A stretch of 64,000 bases of DNA from Chamaelirium japonicum (taxonomy: Eukaryota; Streptophyta; Magnoliopsida; Liliales; Melanthiaceae): assembly GCA_947650365.1 (NCBI GenBank), contig OX393549.1, forward strand, positions 81,683,819 to 81,747,818, in the 5' to 3' direction. Position 1 is the stretch's first letter. Every line of letters begins with the position of its first letter. This document shows positions 50,163 to 62,405 of the stretch, piece after piece. Made by a program: the position numbers and the translations under genes. The notes beneath the pieces were generated by a model. The model was not told the origin of the DNA. It saw only the letters and a list, made by a program, of their open reading frames with translations, and did no database searches.

Positions 50163-53100
50163 CTAAAAGAAGGTATCCATAGCTCGAAGGCAGCACATTA
50201 ACTCCTCTCTAGTAGCCTCCACTTGTTGAAGTTCCACGGGACGTGTGGCCAAAAGCTCGCGATGGGCCACCAAGTCTGACTGCTGCTTCAAGTAGCTCGC
50301 CTTCAAAGCGCTCTCCGCTCGCTCTAGACGAGACTCTGCCTTACGAAGTGAAGCGCGCACCGATTCTATCTTCTTTTGGGCCTTCGACAGGCTGGAAGCG
50401 GCCTCCGCAAGCTGGTGCTCTGACTGACACAAGCTCGCCTCGGCGGCCGCCAACTCAGAAGGAGTGCTCCCCTCCAGTAAAGCTCGCCGGGAGCGATAAG
50501 CCTCGCTGTCAGTCATAAGTAGGTTCATCTACGCGATAAAAGAAGAACTGTCCACCTTGAACTCCTCCAGGCTCGCACAAAACTCTGCACCGTCGCTAGA
50601 CCACCAGTCTTGGAGGGCATCAAAGCCCGCAACTTGAAAAGGCTCCAGCGTTGACTTAATGTACTACTGACAACTTGCAAGGAGAAACTCTGAGACTTTG
50701 CTCCTCGGCTTTAGACTCGGCGAGGCGCCTCGGAGTACAAAGGAAAAACCTTTCCTTCCACTAAGGATGCCACGGGAGCTGCCTTTGCCAATGAGGTCGG
50801 TAAAACTGGGGAAGTTGCCGCCACTGTCGCGACAATCGTCTCCTCCACCAAACTCGAGAGAACGGTAGTCGGGGAACGTTGCTTGTTGACACTCGAAACT
50901 TCAGCCTCCTCATGAAAAGACAGAGCATCAACGTCAATGCCGTCCAGATTAATGTCGCTACTAGGGAAGTTCTCCCCACAAATCCCAAGGAGGTCCAGAT
51001 CATCCGGAGGAATGTCTAGCCCATACTCCCCAGGCACTTCCTGTGCGGCCCCAGCAGACGAGTGCCCATGACATGCCTTCGGAGAGTTCGCCCCGCATTC
51101 CACCACTATAACGGAATCTGCCCAAAAGAAATATACTACTCAACATAATGGAACCTCCCGAGCCTGGAAAGGAAGTAAGATAAGGAGAACTTCATACCTG
51201 CAAGGTCGGACAAAGCCGCCCCAGACGGAGGGATCACCTCGTCTCTTAGAAGGCCGGGCTCCTCGACATCCTCGATCGGACAAGGAACCCTCGAAGTCAT
51301 CCTGCGGGAAATGCACACCTTTCGTCTTTTGAGCGGGGCACCCTCAACAGCGGTCTTCGAAAGAAAGGATAGCCCGGGGGCATTAGCGATGTCGGCTTCT
51401 AATACGGGAGTCGAAGAAGGGACGTGGCGGGTACTGGAAAGACAGCTGCAACTCTTCTGGGCCCTCTAAAGCCCCAATCGGAGGCGACGATCTTCCACTC
51501 CCGCAGAAGGATCAAAGCGGAAAATTTTAAACTCACTGCTCGCCAGAACGTCAACCGGGAGACTCGCAAGCAAGGGGGATACTCGCTCCTCAATCCACTT
51601 GCAATAGCTTGGAGTGGTGGCATCCTGGAACCCCGACTTGGTCCCAAGGAAGAAGCTGCCACCGGTCAGTCGAGCATAAAGAGAAGCCCAGAGGCGGTAA
51701 CCTTCCTACGGACTGATACGCCCCTGCTACCGCCGAGGCCTACCAGGAACTTCCTGCCGGAATCCTTGCTGACGAGCGAAGCAATGAGGGGAATACTGCT
51801 CCACTTCCACTACATCCCCCCTGCGCCAAACCAAGTAGCCAGGGTGGCAGCTGACCATATTCCAATACAAGTTGTCCGAGAGCTCCTCGTTATCGTGGAT
51901 CGTCGACCTTTCCAAAGGTAGCACCGAGTGCTCTGACAAAAACTCGAAGTCGGCGCCTCCCATCCTCCGTAAAAGAGTGCGAGCACACTCCCTCAAGCGC
52001 TCCCAGCTGATGAAAGCATTTAAGATCCCTCCTATCCCGGGCAGGAATGGCAGGTCGGCTGGATGCCCGTGTCTGGCGAAGATACCTTTCGAGAAGTGAA
52101 GAGCCATCCAGCCGTACAAGTAGTGCAGAGGTCCAAACGTAGTAGACCGACCAAGCTCCCCTTTGGCATTGTCCGAGCTGGACAAGCTCCAGTAAGTCCC
52201 ACTGAGCCCTTGGTACAAGGCGCACAAGATTGCCGGGGCTAGGTTTAAAAGCTCCCCCCTCGCCATCCGGGAGGCGGCAAGAAAAGTCCCCGGATGGATG
52301 ACCTCGCCGGGACAGGGAAGCATGAACCGGCAAAGAAAGATGATCAGCCCAGTGGCTCGGTAAACCGCCCGCCACTCCTCGCTGTCACGCCTCAGACCGA
52401 GGATCTCCCAGGGGCACTGCTTTCCCTCCATTGAATGCCTCACTCGGGCCAAGGACTCGATAGGTCTCACAAAAGAACGCAGTGGAGACCTCTTCATCTG
52501 AGCAACCTTCCACATTGGGTGAGCTGAAGGTGCCGGTGACCTGTACTCGCCTCTGAACCAGAAGTCAACCCAGGAAGAAGGACGAACTCGATCCGACTGA
52601 TCTCGCACTACAATGACGGCATACGCCTTGAACAGAAGAAAGCAGGAGCTCGGAGCAAAGCTGTTATCCAACAAGTCCTTCAAAGATGGCACCTCCTCTT
52701 GGTAATAATTACGCACTTCAGGGCATCCGAAAACAATGTGGACGTCACAGAGGGAAATCCCTATCTCTTCCGCTCCGATAAAAAAAGTATTGGTGGCCTG
52801 GCACCAGAGTTCACAAAGAGCGTGATACATCCCCTCAGGATGACTGTATTTTTAACGAGCCGGCGCTAGAAACTTGGCCAACGAATTCATCTCGGGTTTC
52901 GCCCCAAAGACTTCGGAGAGCTCACTCATCCATTCGCGAAAACCGTAGAGATATTGGACGTCACCCCGAGGCCAGGAGTCGGTACCCCATCGGGTCAAGC
53001 GGGAACAGATCTTCGAGGCAACTACCGGAGTGGGCACGAAATCTTCATCACAATGGTGAAAGGGGGTACTCAAGCTTGGGCGGAGGAGCTTCATGGAGAT

Positions 53101-53415
53101 CGCCTCGTCGGTGTAGACTTTCTCGCTCAGCTTCAGCGTCCCACAGGTCGCATCGGCGACTCCATCTTCCGTGATGCGCTCGTGGATAAAAATACGGAGC
53201 AACGACATAAGGTCTTCTCGCCTCGAGTTGCGGTAACGGTACACCCAAGTAAGGGGGAAGCGAAGGCACCTACTCCCATCGGAGAAGTCCTTAGCTATCC
53301 ACCCCGGCAAAGTCAAGCTCTCAAAAACTCGGATCCTGAGAAGGCACGAAGAGAAGCAAGTCAAGACAAGCGGGGGACCCAAAAAAAAAAAAAGGGTTTC
53401 ACAGTTAAAACCCAA
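50163..53415 (-). mobile_element. Antisense frame of the gypsy element, plant-mobile-domain-like
   Basis: On the minus strand, opposite to gag-pol, are protein-like segments. The N-terminal segment is near 52852-53415 (TLPGWIAKDFSDGSRC). The largest, about 51727-52830, has the layout of plant mobile domain (aminotransferase-like) proteins: ALCELWCQATNTFFIGAEEI, GISLCDVHIVFGCPEV and WRAVYRATGLIIFLCRFML. Acidic/Ser-rich segments lie near 50711-51318, and a coiled-coil region rich in Ala, Glu and Leu lies at 50163-50528. Antisense frames between pol and the 3' LTR are known in Tat/Retand-type elements. Broken here. Confidence 0.75.
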
Positions 53416-54479
53416 GGCGCCCGCAGCCCCCTGTCAGCAAGGCCGCCCGACTCAGATCAATATCACCACTACGCCTAGGCCTTCGCGCCACACTCCCAAG
53501 GTCTGCGCACTGCCCGTGCCGATCAACTACCCCTCCGCCGTATGACGATCGCGCGCTACCTATGACGATACCACCTGTGCCGGCCACCTACCGCCACTCG
53601 CTCGTATTGGACCCCGTATCGCCGAAATAATACAACCGGCCGGGCCCGCAACCCCTCAAAAAAAAAAACCCTCTCCCCCAATGAGGACCGGACAACAAGA
53701 GAGGGGGGGGGACCCGCTGCCCCCCTTTTCTTCCTTCGATCTAGTCGGGGCCGAGCCCGACCAAGCCGCCGCCCCGCGCGCCCAGTCCGACCTGATCGGA
53801 GCCGGCCCCCCGTGTCCGACTCGCGCACGCCAGCCCCTGTGCCCGACGCCGATGCAGCCGGCCCCCGCACCCGACTCCCGTATGCCGCCTTCGGCCCCGC
53901 GCGCTGCCACCTCCGCCCGTGCGCAGCCTCGCGTCGCCACCGCCCGTGCACCACGCGCCGCCTCCGCTCGTGCGCAGCCCCGTGCCGCCACCGCCGTGCT
54001 GCAGCCCCCGCGCCGCCGTGCCGACCGCCTGCTACCGCTGCTGCTCCCGCGGACCGAAATCAGAAGAGAAAAAGAAAAGAAAGAAGAAGAAGAAAGAGGA
54101 AGAGAGAGGCGGCAAAGGCGATTCGCACCTCAGCCACGCTTCTCCGTCCTCCTCGCCTCGGTCCTCGTCGCCCCATCGCTTCGAGCCCATCTATGTAACA
54201 ACCTTCAAGTCATGCACCATCGTCACCGCCGCCGACGAAAGAGGCGACACCGAGAAGACGGAGCAAGTCACGTGCAACCCCAGGCAGCTCTCTTCCGACG
54301 GCGGTCTCCAAAAGCCGGCGGAACCTTTGCAAGAGCAAGGTGTTGGATGAAGGGGGTAGGGGTCCTTAAATAAGCCCCCAATCCCGCCCACGAAAGGAAT
54401 CAAGGACAAGTGCTCTACACTTCTTACGTGTCCAAACCCTTTACATTCTCACCATCGCACTCATCCTTGAGGGGGCACT
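53416..54479. mobile_element. GC-rich 3' untranslated part of the gypsy element
   Basis: Very rich in cgccgccgtgcc-type triplets, with an A/G-rich tract near 54070-54110. It lies upstream of the antisense frame and may hold its promoter. Apparent Arg/Ala/Pro-rich frames are not convincing. It ends in the purine tract before the 3' LTR. Confidence 0.55.
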
Positions 54480-56436
54480 TGTAGACACACAAATTGCTTC
54501 TAACCTGGACTCGACTCGCATGCACCCATGCGGAGGCAAACCCGACGCGCACTATGACCCGGACCCGACTTGCACACACCAATGCGGAGGCAAACCCGAT
54601 GCGCACTCCGACCCGGACCCGACTTGCATACACCAATGCGGATGCAAACCCGACTCGCGCCCAACAAGAGACCGGGTGGGCCCATCCTCAAGTGGGGCCC
54701 ACCTGGCCCCCTACTAGGGATTCGAACCTCCCATGGGGTGGCCGGCCCTGCAAGAAAAAGAAAAAAAAAAGAAAAGAATGAAAGAAAAGGAAAGAAAAGA
54801 AAGAAAGAAAAGGAAAGAAAAGGAAAGATCTACCGCCATGCGCGGGGGGAGGTTGCGCATGACGTCTACTCACACGTGGATTTGCGCCGATCCCTTGATC
54901 CGACGGACAAGAAGAAGAGTCGGGTCGCCAACGATTTTATGTGCAAGATTCAAGATAAATCCAAAAATGATTGAGCCATAATTACCCCGCCAGAAAAGGA
55001 AAGCAAATAAAGGTTTATTCCTCTCTTCAATTGAAGAATAAATCTCGGGCAATTATGGGAGAGATATTAAAGGGATTTAAAATTAAAACTTCCCATATCT
55101 CTCCCCTCCCCCCTTTGCCTATAAATAGAGGGGGAGAGGGAAGGCTCAAGAGGTCGAAAAGGTTGCAAGCTGAAGACGAAGCGAGGAGGCTCTGCAGAAG
55201 AGGAGACGCTTCTTCATCGACCCAAGGCTTCACGAGGCACGGGCAAGCCTATCCTTTCGGGACCGGCTTAGTCCATTGAAAGCCCTTATCAAACGTGAAG
55301 ACCCTTGCACAAGAAGATCAAGCCTTTGACTCCGTGCACGAAGAAGAAAGCCCGGAGAAGAAGAACCCTTCGACTCCGAAGACGCCAGAAGTAAAGGCCG
55401 GAGAAGAAGATCGGAGCGGCACTACCCAGTCGGCTCTAACAAACCTTCAACTCCGATCAAGCTCCAAAGCCCGGAGAAGAAGAACGAAGTGTCATCACCC
55501 CGTCGCCTTCGACAAACGCCCGCTCCATCCACGAAGAAGAAAGCTTGGAGAGGACTGCCCGAAGTGTCGCTACACCCGTCGTCTTCAAAGCAAAGTTGAC
55601 GCTACAACCGTCGCACGGAGATTGGTGCTACCCCCGCCGTCTTCAAAAGTACCCTTCGACTCCGATCGCGCCAAAGAAGCCCTGAGAAGAAGCAAAGTCT
55701 AGCCGACACCTAAACCGTCGAGGAGGCCAGAAGCATTGAAGACATTGTCACTATCGTTCGAGAAGAAGATCGAGTCGACGCCGAAGCAAAAGCCCACGCA
55801 AGAAGCCAAAGCAAAAGCTCCGGTAAAGCCCGCGCCAAAGCAACGCAAGTGCCAAAGCCAAGCGACTACGCCGGTCACAAGCGAAAGCACCACACGTTCT
55901 AGCCGATACGACGCGAAGTCCGGAAGAACAAAAGCACCGCAAGTCTCCCCCGTCTACGTCCAAGTGCAAGCGCCAAAGCAAAGCAAAAGCCAGAGCCACG
56001 CCCAAGCCAAGCTAAAGCTGAAAGCCAAATCCAAAGCCGACGCCAAAAGCACGATCGACGTCGTGAACCGACGATCAAGGACGCCAAGGTCAAGCAAGGA
56101 GCAAGGAAGACACGAAGACTGAGGAGCGAAGCCGAAAACCCCCTAGCTGAGGAAGCGCGAAGCACGGAAGGGACCAAAGCAACGGTGGATACTCCTTAGC
56201 CTCTCAAAAGCCCTCACCCTGTAAAGACCTCTGTCCTGGGCAACCCCTTCAGAGCTCTCGAACGAATACCACGTGGAGACGTGGATCAAAGAGACCCTCC
56301 AGAGGATCTCTCCCACAATCTCCTGATCAATATTTGCCGCACCCAGACTCGTCACACCCGAGCCCCCGGGTCCCGGCACTCTGTAATCTCGTGTGCTCGC
56401 AATAAAGACGACCCGCATCTTTTTTCTGCGACCACA
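54480..56436 (+). repeat. 3' LTR of 16-kb gypsy element
   Basis: Copy of 40212-42053 with the same TATA element and A/G tract. It is longer mainly through about 145 bp extra near 55400-55545 and has a slightly different number of 54-bp repeats. It ends ctgcgaccaca directly before ctcat. Confidence 0.92.
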
Positions 56437-56441
56437 CTCAT

Positions 56442-56887
56442 ACCCCATTCTTCCTTCCTAGTCTACCCTATCCTCCCTTGTCCATACCTCATTCCCTCTA
56501 CTACATCCATACCCCATCACCTTTCTCACTGGCATGTTTGTCATCGTCATATCTCTGATGTCCAATGCCTCTACTGCCCAATTCTGACGTCAACACTTTA
56601 GCATCTATCTCCGACACCTTCCCCTCTTCTTTCCCTCTTCTCCTACGTACTCCATTTCTATTGTCAGAGTTGCCACTGTCTTTCCTTCCCCTCCATGTCG
56701 CCTAGTATGTTCTCAGTAGTTCAATACCGAACATGATCGACATTGTGCCGATTAAGTTTGGTACTAAACTACCGTGAACATGCTGGGCGACATGGATGGG
56801 AAGAAAAGACAGATGCAGCTCCAATGATGGAAAATGATAAAAGAGAAAGAGGAGAAGGGGGGGGGGGGGGGGGGGGGGGACGCCAAG
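56442..56887. other. Non-coding stretch with poly-G run
   Basis: T/C-rich sequence then a poly-G run at about 56859-56879. No gene recognised. Confidence 0.4.
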
Positions 56888-57042
56888 CAGTGGCGGACCC
56901 ATGAATTGCAAAATTCAAAATTTTAGGGGGCCATCTATAAACATTTTTAAAAATTTTCAAAACCTCAATGGAGGCATCAAAACCATTTCAAAATTTTGGG
57001 GGGGCTATGGCCCCCTCTAGTCTTCAAATAGGTCTGCCCCTA
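56888..57042. mobile_element. Short hAT-like MITE
   Basis: The left end cagtggcggaccc and right end ggtctgccccta are inverted with mismatches. The interior is A/T-rich with two copies of caaaattt and ggggggc tracts. The cagtggcgga start is typical of a common plant hAT-derived family. The target duplication is not clear. Confidence 0.5.
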
Positions 57043-57147
57043 ACAACAAGGATGAAAAAGAGGAAAAACTGAGATGGTGGAGGCTACGGCGATAGGGAAG
57101 GAGAAAGGAGGAGAGACAGTGGCATCGGTGAAGGACGTGTCTGTGGG

Positions 57148-57744
57148 TGCAAAATCTGGCTAACGCCCAACGGTGGGACCCGCAGCCCTGCCTGGAGCCC
57201 ACGAGTCCAATGGTGGGACCCGCAGCCCTGCCTGGGGTCCACTTGCACTATCTGGGGTCTGGTAAATCCCCCGGGTATTTACCAAACCCCGGATATTTCT
57301 GGGAATATTTCTGGAATATTTCCCAGATAAACTAAGCCCTTATAAATAGCAAACCCTGTAAATGATTCCAGATCGGAAATTCCAGACCAGAAACCCACTT
57401 TCTGTTTTCCAGAGCTCTTCGAGTTTCCTGGTTTTCAGACTCCTTTTCCATCCTCTGATTACTTGTAAGAAGCACTCCTCGGCCTGTCGAGAGTAGCTCT
57501 ACTGTTTACTCAGAGATAGTGGATTCAAAGGTTGCGTCTTACCACACGGAGACGTAGGTTTTGGCCGAACTTCGTCACCACATCCCGTGTCATCTCTTCC
57601 TCTACCATTCTAGTCAACAGTGCTTGTGTGACAGCCCAGCAAGTCACAACTCAGAGCTTCGAAGCACGCCACATCTCGAAGGGTCAAACCTTCAATCGAC
57701 TGTTGGAGGAGGGTCACGTACGACGGCCGAAATCCTCCCCCACA
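57148..57744 (+). repeat. 5' LTR of a second Tat-like gypsy element
   Basis: Begins about tgcaaaatctggctaacgcc and ends ccccaca. It is followed by tttggcgctgtctgtggg (57746-57763), the primer-site sequence typical of Tat-type elements. The LTR contains a TATA-like cttataaatagc near 57341 and a short duplication ggtgggacccgcagccctgc at about 57173 and 57213. The start is approximate because no second LTR lies in the window. Confidence 0.7.
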
Positions 57745-57863
57745 GTTTGGCGCTGTCTGTGGGATCACGATCCTATCAACTTACAACTTCTAAGCCTCCC
57801 AACTCCTTTGGTAGCTGCTACCGGTTGCCCAAGCAATCCTTCTATCTCCATCGTTACACCTAA

Positions 57864-59315
57864 ATGGCGAAGACACCGATGGACCAGCCAGAGGAAAGCA
57901 GCATGCACCCAGACGCTCGACATCCGACGACTCGATCAATGAGTCATCGGTTTGCAACGAGCCAACATCCGGAACAGCAACTCGCTGTCAATTTGAGGAG
58001 TCGTCCGTTGGTTGATCGTGCCGCCCAGGCTCAACTTCGACAAGTCGCCTCAACTAGCCAACCAAATTCCTCAACGCTTGGGAAAAGCACACATCTCTCC
58101 TAGTGCTGATGCTCAAGCGACGTACCAAATCACGGCAGAGGACTTTTAGCTCCTCACTCTCATGAAACAGAATGCTGCTCTTATGGTTGAGAGAGACTCT
58201 CTCCGACAAACCACCATCAATGCAAGAATCAATCCCCCGAGTCAACCGCCGGCATCAACGACGGAGCAAACGTCTGCCGGTCGGTCGACCAATCTTCCGC
58301 TCCTTCCAAACGATCCACCATCAACATCCCTCGACATTCTTTTAAATCCCTCTCGAGTGGACCCTCACCTGTTCCTCCCAGGCCGACTGTCTGGGAGCGT
58401 CTAAATGAGTCTGCTCGCCATCTCGAGTCTCTGGGCTCCGGGTCATCCTCTGATACTTACACTAGGAGAGATGTTCAGAATAATCGACACCGCTCCAAAA
58501 TTCGACAACATTACAACGGCAATCGAACCCCAGTTGGGCATCGGATGATAGGATGGACTCCGACGCCCTCTCTACCTCCTCTTTCTCCAAGACGCCTCTC
58601 CGACCAGAAAGGCAATAGACGGAAAGATCATGCCTCCGAAGGCCCACTTCATCGGCATATTCTCCATGCCCTGTTTCCTCGAAGCTGGAAAGCCCCCGCT
58701 CTCCCCAAGTTCAACTGCTTGACTGGAGATCCGACGCTGCACATCCTCGCTTTCAGGCAAGCGTTAACGCCACATGATAGAGACAACCAGGTTCTATGCC
58801 GCACCTTTGCTGGCAGCCTGGATGACATGTCACTGGACTGGTATCACAACCTCCCTACGGCCTCCGTAAGTCAATTCAGGGATTTGGCAGACCTCTTTGT
58901 TCAACACTATCGGCTGAACCTCAAGACAGAGAAAAAGCTGGACTCCCTCTACCGGCTCAGGATGGGATCAGATGAAACCCTCCGGGAGTTCTCTCGAAGG
59001 TTCCGGAACGAGCATGCTGCGCTCTCCGGACACCACCTCGACGATGAAGCCATCATGCTTGCATTCCAGAATGCCTTACGTTTTGACCTCCACATCTATA
59101 ATGACCTCATCCGTAATCCTCCTGCCTCCCTCGGAGTGCTATTCGATCGAATTCAAAAGGAGATCGAGGTAGAGGACGATCAAGTCACTCGCAAGAAACG
59201 TGATCTCAAGAAGCGTCTTTATGACAAGGAACCAACGAGACCAACAGCTCAAGCTCACAACGCAGAGGCTGAGGAAGATAGAACCTCCAAGAGGGTCAAG
59301 ACGTGCAGGCGATAG
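57864..59315 (+). mobile_element. Tat-like gypsy gag part
   Basis: A gag N-terminal region from about 57864, and from 58545 a clear retrotransposon gag core: PKFNCLTGDPTLHILAFRQA, LSLDWYHNLP-like, FRDLADLFVQHYRL, ETLREFSRRFRNE, followed by a basic/acidic C-terminus. No protease, reverse transcriptase or integrase is found after it within the window, so this looks like a gag-only, non-autonomous or incomplete element. Confidence 0.8.
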
Positions 59316-59520
59316 ACCCGCAGAGCCTCAGAAGACCACAAATACCAAAGAAAAGTAGCCCGTCGACCGATCAGAGTAGAAGACCGCCGACTATCAACAA
59401 CTCGGAAGATCCCTCATCTGAAACCCATGATGTAACATCTTCCAAGTTATCAATGAAATGACAATTGCTTCAAGTTCTATCAAAGACTATCAAATTCTAT
59501 CTCAACTTTTACTCAATGCC
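59316..59520. other. Spacer after gag
   Basis: No pol similarity; the sequence passes directly into the 200-bp tandem repeat. Confidence 0.4.
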
Positions 59521-60245
59521 ACAGTTAGTTCGGTTCGCGTTGCGATACGGCCAACTAACCTGCAATAGTACAAAGCTACGTGTCCCGATACGTAGATTCG
59601 ACTGAAATGGCGCTTCGCCTAAGTCCAACCGATACAAGGGCGCTACGCTGAGTACTCCGAATCATTGGCGTTGCACATGCTCCCGTTGTCACGTAAGGAC
59701 ACATGCATTAGTGCCTCGCCACAGTTAGTTCGGTTCGTGTTGCGACACGGCCGATTAACCTGCAACGGTACAAAGCTATGTGTCCCGATACGTAGGTTCG
59801 ACTGAAACGGCGCTTCGCCTAAGTCCAACCGATACAAGGACGCTACGCTGAGTACTCTGAATCATTGGTGTTGCACATGCTTCCGTTGTCATGTAAGGAC
59901 ACATGCATTAGTGCCTCACCACAGTTAGTTCGGTTCGCGTTGCGACACGGCCGACTAACCTGCAACGGTACAAAGCTACGTGTCCCGATACGTAGGTTCG
60001 ACTGAAACGACGCTTTGCCTAAGTCCAACCGATACAAGGGCGCTACGCTGAGTACTCTGAATCATTGGTATTACACGTGCTCCCATTGTCACGTAAGGAC
60101 ACATGCACTAGTGCCCCGCCACGGTTAGTTCAGTTCGCGTTGCGACACGACCGACTAACCTGCAACGGTACAAAGCTACGTGTCTCAATACGTAGGTTCG
60201 ACTGAAACGGTGCTTCGCCTAAGTCCAACTAATACAAAGGCACCA
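59521..60245. repeat. 200-bp tandem repeat, about 3.6 copies
   Basis: Units begin acagttagttcggttcg at 59521, 59721, 59921 and (diverged) 60121, an exact 200-bp spacing. Each contains gtcccgatacgtag and gctacgctgagtactc. Non-coding. Confidence 0.95.
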
Positions 60246-60309
60246 TGTTGAGTACTCCGGATTCTTACCCCCCATCAATCAGTAAGTCCAAGGTCCCACC
60301 CTCGGCATA

Positions 60310-60900
60310 CAAAGATAAAGCCCGAGACGGTGACATCGTCTCGGCCAAAGGTGACAGCCTTGGCATTCAAAAGCAAAATCTGAGGCAGGCTTCACTGCCT
60401 CGGCACTTGACGAAGCCCGAGACGTCAGCAACGTCTCGGCCTAAGGCGACCTTTGCCTCGGCATTTGAAGACAAAGTCCGAGGTAGGCTTCATCGCCTCG
60501 GCACCTGACGAAGCCCGAGACGTCGGCACCATCTCGGCCCGAGGCACCCTTCGCCTTGGTATTCGAAAACAAAGTCTGAGGCAGGCTTCACCGCCTCAGC
60601 ACCTGACGAAGTCCAAGACGCCGGCAACGTCTCGGCCCGAGGTGACCTTCGCCTTGGCATTCGAAAACAAAGTCCGAGGCCAGCTTCGCCACCTCGGCAC
60701 CTGACGAAGCCCGAGACGTCAGCACCGTCTCAGCCCGAGGCGACATTCACCTCGGCATTCGAAGACAATGTTCGAGGCAGGTTTCACCGCCTCGGCACCT
60801 GACAAAGCCCGAGATATCAGCACCGTCTTGGTCTAAGGTGACCTCTGTCTCGACATTCGAAGACGAAGACCAAGGCCGCCTTCACCTCGGCATTCGACGA
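60310..60900. repeat. About 98-bp tandem repeat, about six copies
   Basis: The landmark gacgaagcccgagac recurs at about 60410, 60508, 60605, 60703 and 60801, with cctcggcattcgaagacaaa in each unit. The units are more diverged than the 200-bp repeat. Confidence 0.9.
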
Positions 60901-61900
60901 ACCCCAAGGCCCTGCCCTCGACATGCGACGACGAAGCTCGAAACCTTCGCCTCGACAAACTACGAATGCATCCCCGATCGACCCTTGGCAGGGGGTCGGC
61001 AGGTGTGACGGTTGATGCCGAACAACGTGCATCAACAAGCTTGTTCGGGTTTGTTCGGTTATAAGATAAGCACAAATATGCCAAAGCTCAGCTTGTCTCG
61101 GCTCGTGGGGAAACGACTCGGCCCAACCAAACGACAAAACAGAACGAAAGATACTGCCAAAACAGTGTGGGGGTGCAGCACTTGCCCCATGCTTCCATCC
61201 AACCACTTCGATCGGCATTTGACACAAGTGCACGCTTTTCTTGCGTGCAAAAGAGAATTACAGCCTATGTTGCGCCCAACAAGCTGGTCGGAGAAAGGGT
61301 CCCCACACGACCAACACGTCACGGACACTACCATATATCACTCTATTTTGACTAAGGTGGTCACGTTGGGCGTCAGCAGCAGTCCTTATCAACAACCAAC
61401 CGATGCCTAGTCCTCATGCTCGACTCGGCCGGCATCATCATCGGAAGACGGATTCCTCGCTCCGGGCCTCGCCGCCTCGCCCGCCTTCGGTGACCGCCTC
61501 TTCGCCTCCTCGCACATGTAGATGTATCTTCCTCACGATGCTGCAGAACTTATGCCATGGATCGTCACCAAGCAACATCGATCGTGTCATCCTCATCGCA
61601 TGTGTACACAACGTGCCATTTCTTGACTATATCGAGCAACTCCGACGACCCCCCGACCGGCGAGCCCCTCCTCCTCGAGCTCTGCAGACCCCTTTCGGTA
61701 GAGGGATTGGTGGATCGGGTGTTGGGATCTATCCGGTGTTGAAGCTAAGCCCACTTCGGATTAGGATCATATTGGTTCACCGGGACCACAGCCTCAGGGC
61801 TGGCTCCGAGCCTCCGAAGCAAGAGAAACGATGAAGGGTCGTTTGGCATTCTCTTTAGTAGAAGACCAGTGAAAAGAGGGGGTGAGATTTAGAGAGAAGA
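60901..61900. other. Non-coding stretch, probably 3' part of the Tat-like element or its flank
   Basis: No convincing gene. It contains a cccttggcagggggtcggca segment near 60981 that resembles the 36-bp repeat at 63620-64000. Confidence 0.35.
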
Positions 61901-61937
61901 GGTGAGAGGGTTAGAGGGGGTAAGAATTTCTTTTACA

Positions 61938-61991
61938 AACCCCCCCCCCCCCCCCTCTCTCTCTCTCTCTCTCACCAGAATCCCGAACCCC

Positions 61992-62042
<51 letters not shown>

Positions 62043-62260
62043 CCCCCCCCGCTGCAAACAAAAAGAAAGAGTGAAAGAGTGGGTGAAAGAGAGAGAGTGA
62101 GAGTGGGTGAGAAAAGAGAGAGTGAAAGAGTGGGTGAAAGAGAGAGAGAGTGAGAGTGAGTGAGTTAGAGAGAGAGGGTGAGAGAAAGAGTGGGTGAGAG
62201 AGAAAAGAGAGGAAGAGAGAGTGAAAGAAAGAAAAGAAAGAGAGAGAGAGAGTGAAAGAA

Positions 62261-62327
<67 letters not shown>

Positions 62328-62405
62328 CAGAGAGAGCAGAGAGCGTTCAGAGAGAGAGAGGGAGGGGTACGACCAGCCCGAACCCCCCCCCCCCCCCCCC
62401 CCCTC
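61938..62405. repeat. Low-complexity cluster: poly-C, (CA)n, long (GA)n
   Basis: Poly-C near 61940-61954 and 61990-62008, (AC)n at 62008-62040, GA-rich repeats with gagagtgaaagagtgggt units at 62070-62345 and poly-C near 62386-62403. Frames across it are artefacts. Confidence 0.9.

Larger units (their letters stand above)
40212..56436 (+). mobile_element. Ty3/gypsy Tat-lineage retrotransposon with antisense frame, broken
   Basis: A 16.2-kb element with LTRs of about 1.84 and 1.96 kb, a perfect ctcat target duplication, a primer site region (tttctggcacgcccggtggg, just after the 5' LTR) and a purine tract gagggggcac before the 3' LTR. Part order is gag, protease, reverse transcriptase, RNase H, second RNase H, integrase, then a long region with a minus-strand frame. 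This layout matches the Tat group (Retand-like). LTRs differ by a few percent plus some length changes in internal repeats, suggesting about one to a few million years. It is broken: several interruptions are spread over the sense and antisense frames. Confidence 0.92.

Noticed and set aside
53556-54373. Arg/Ala/Pro-rich frames on both strands as host exons
   Set aside because: Composition-driven, inside the gypsy element, with no recognisable domain.
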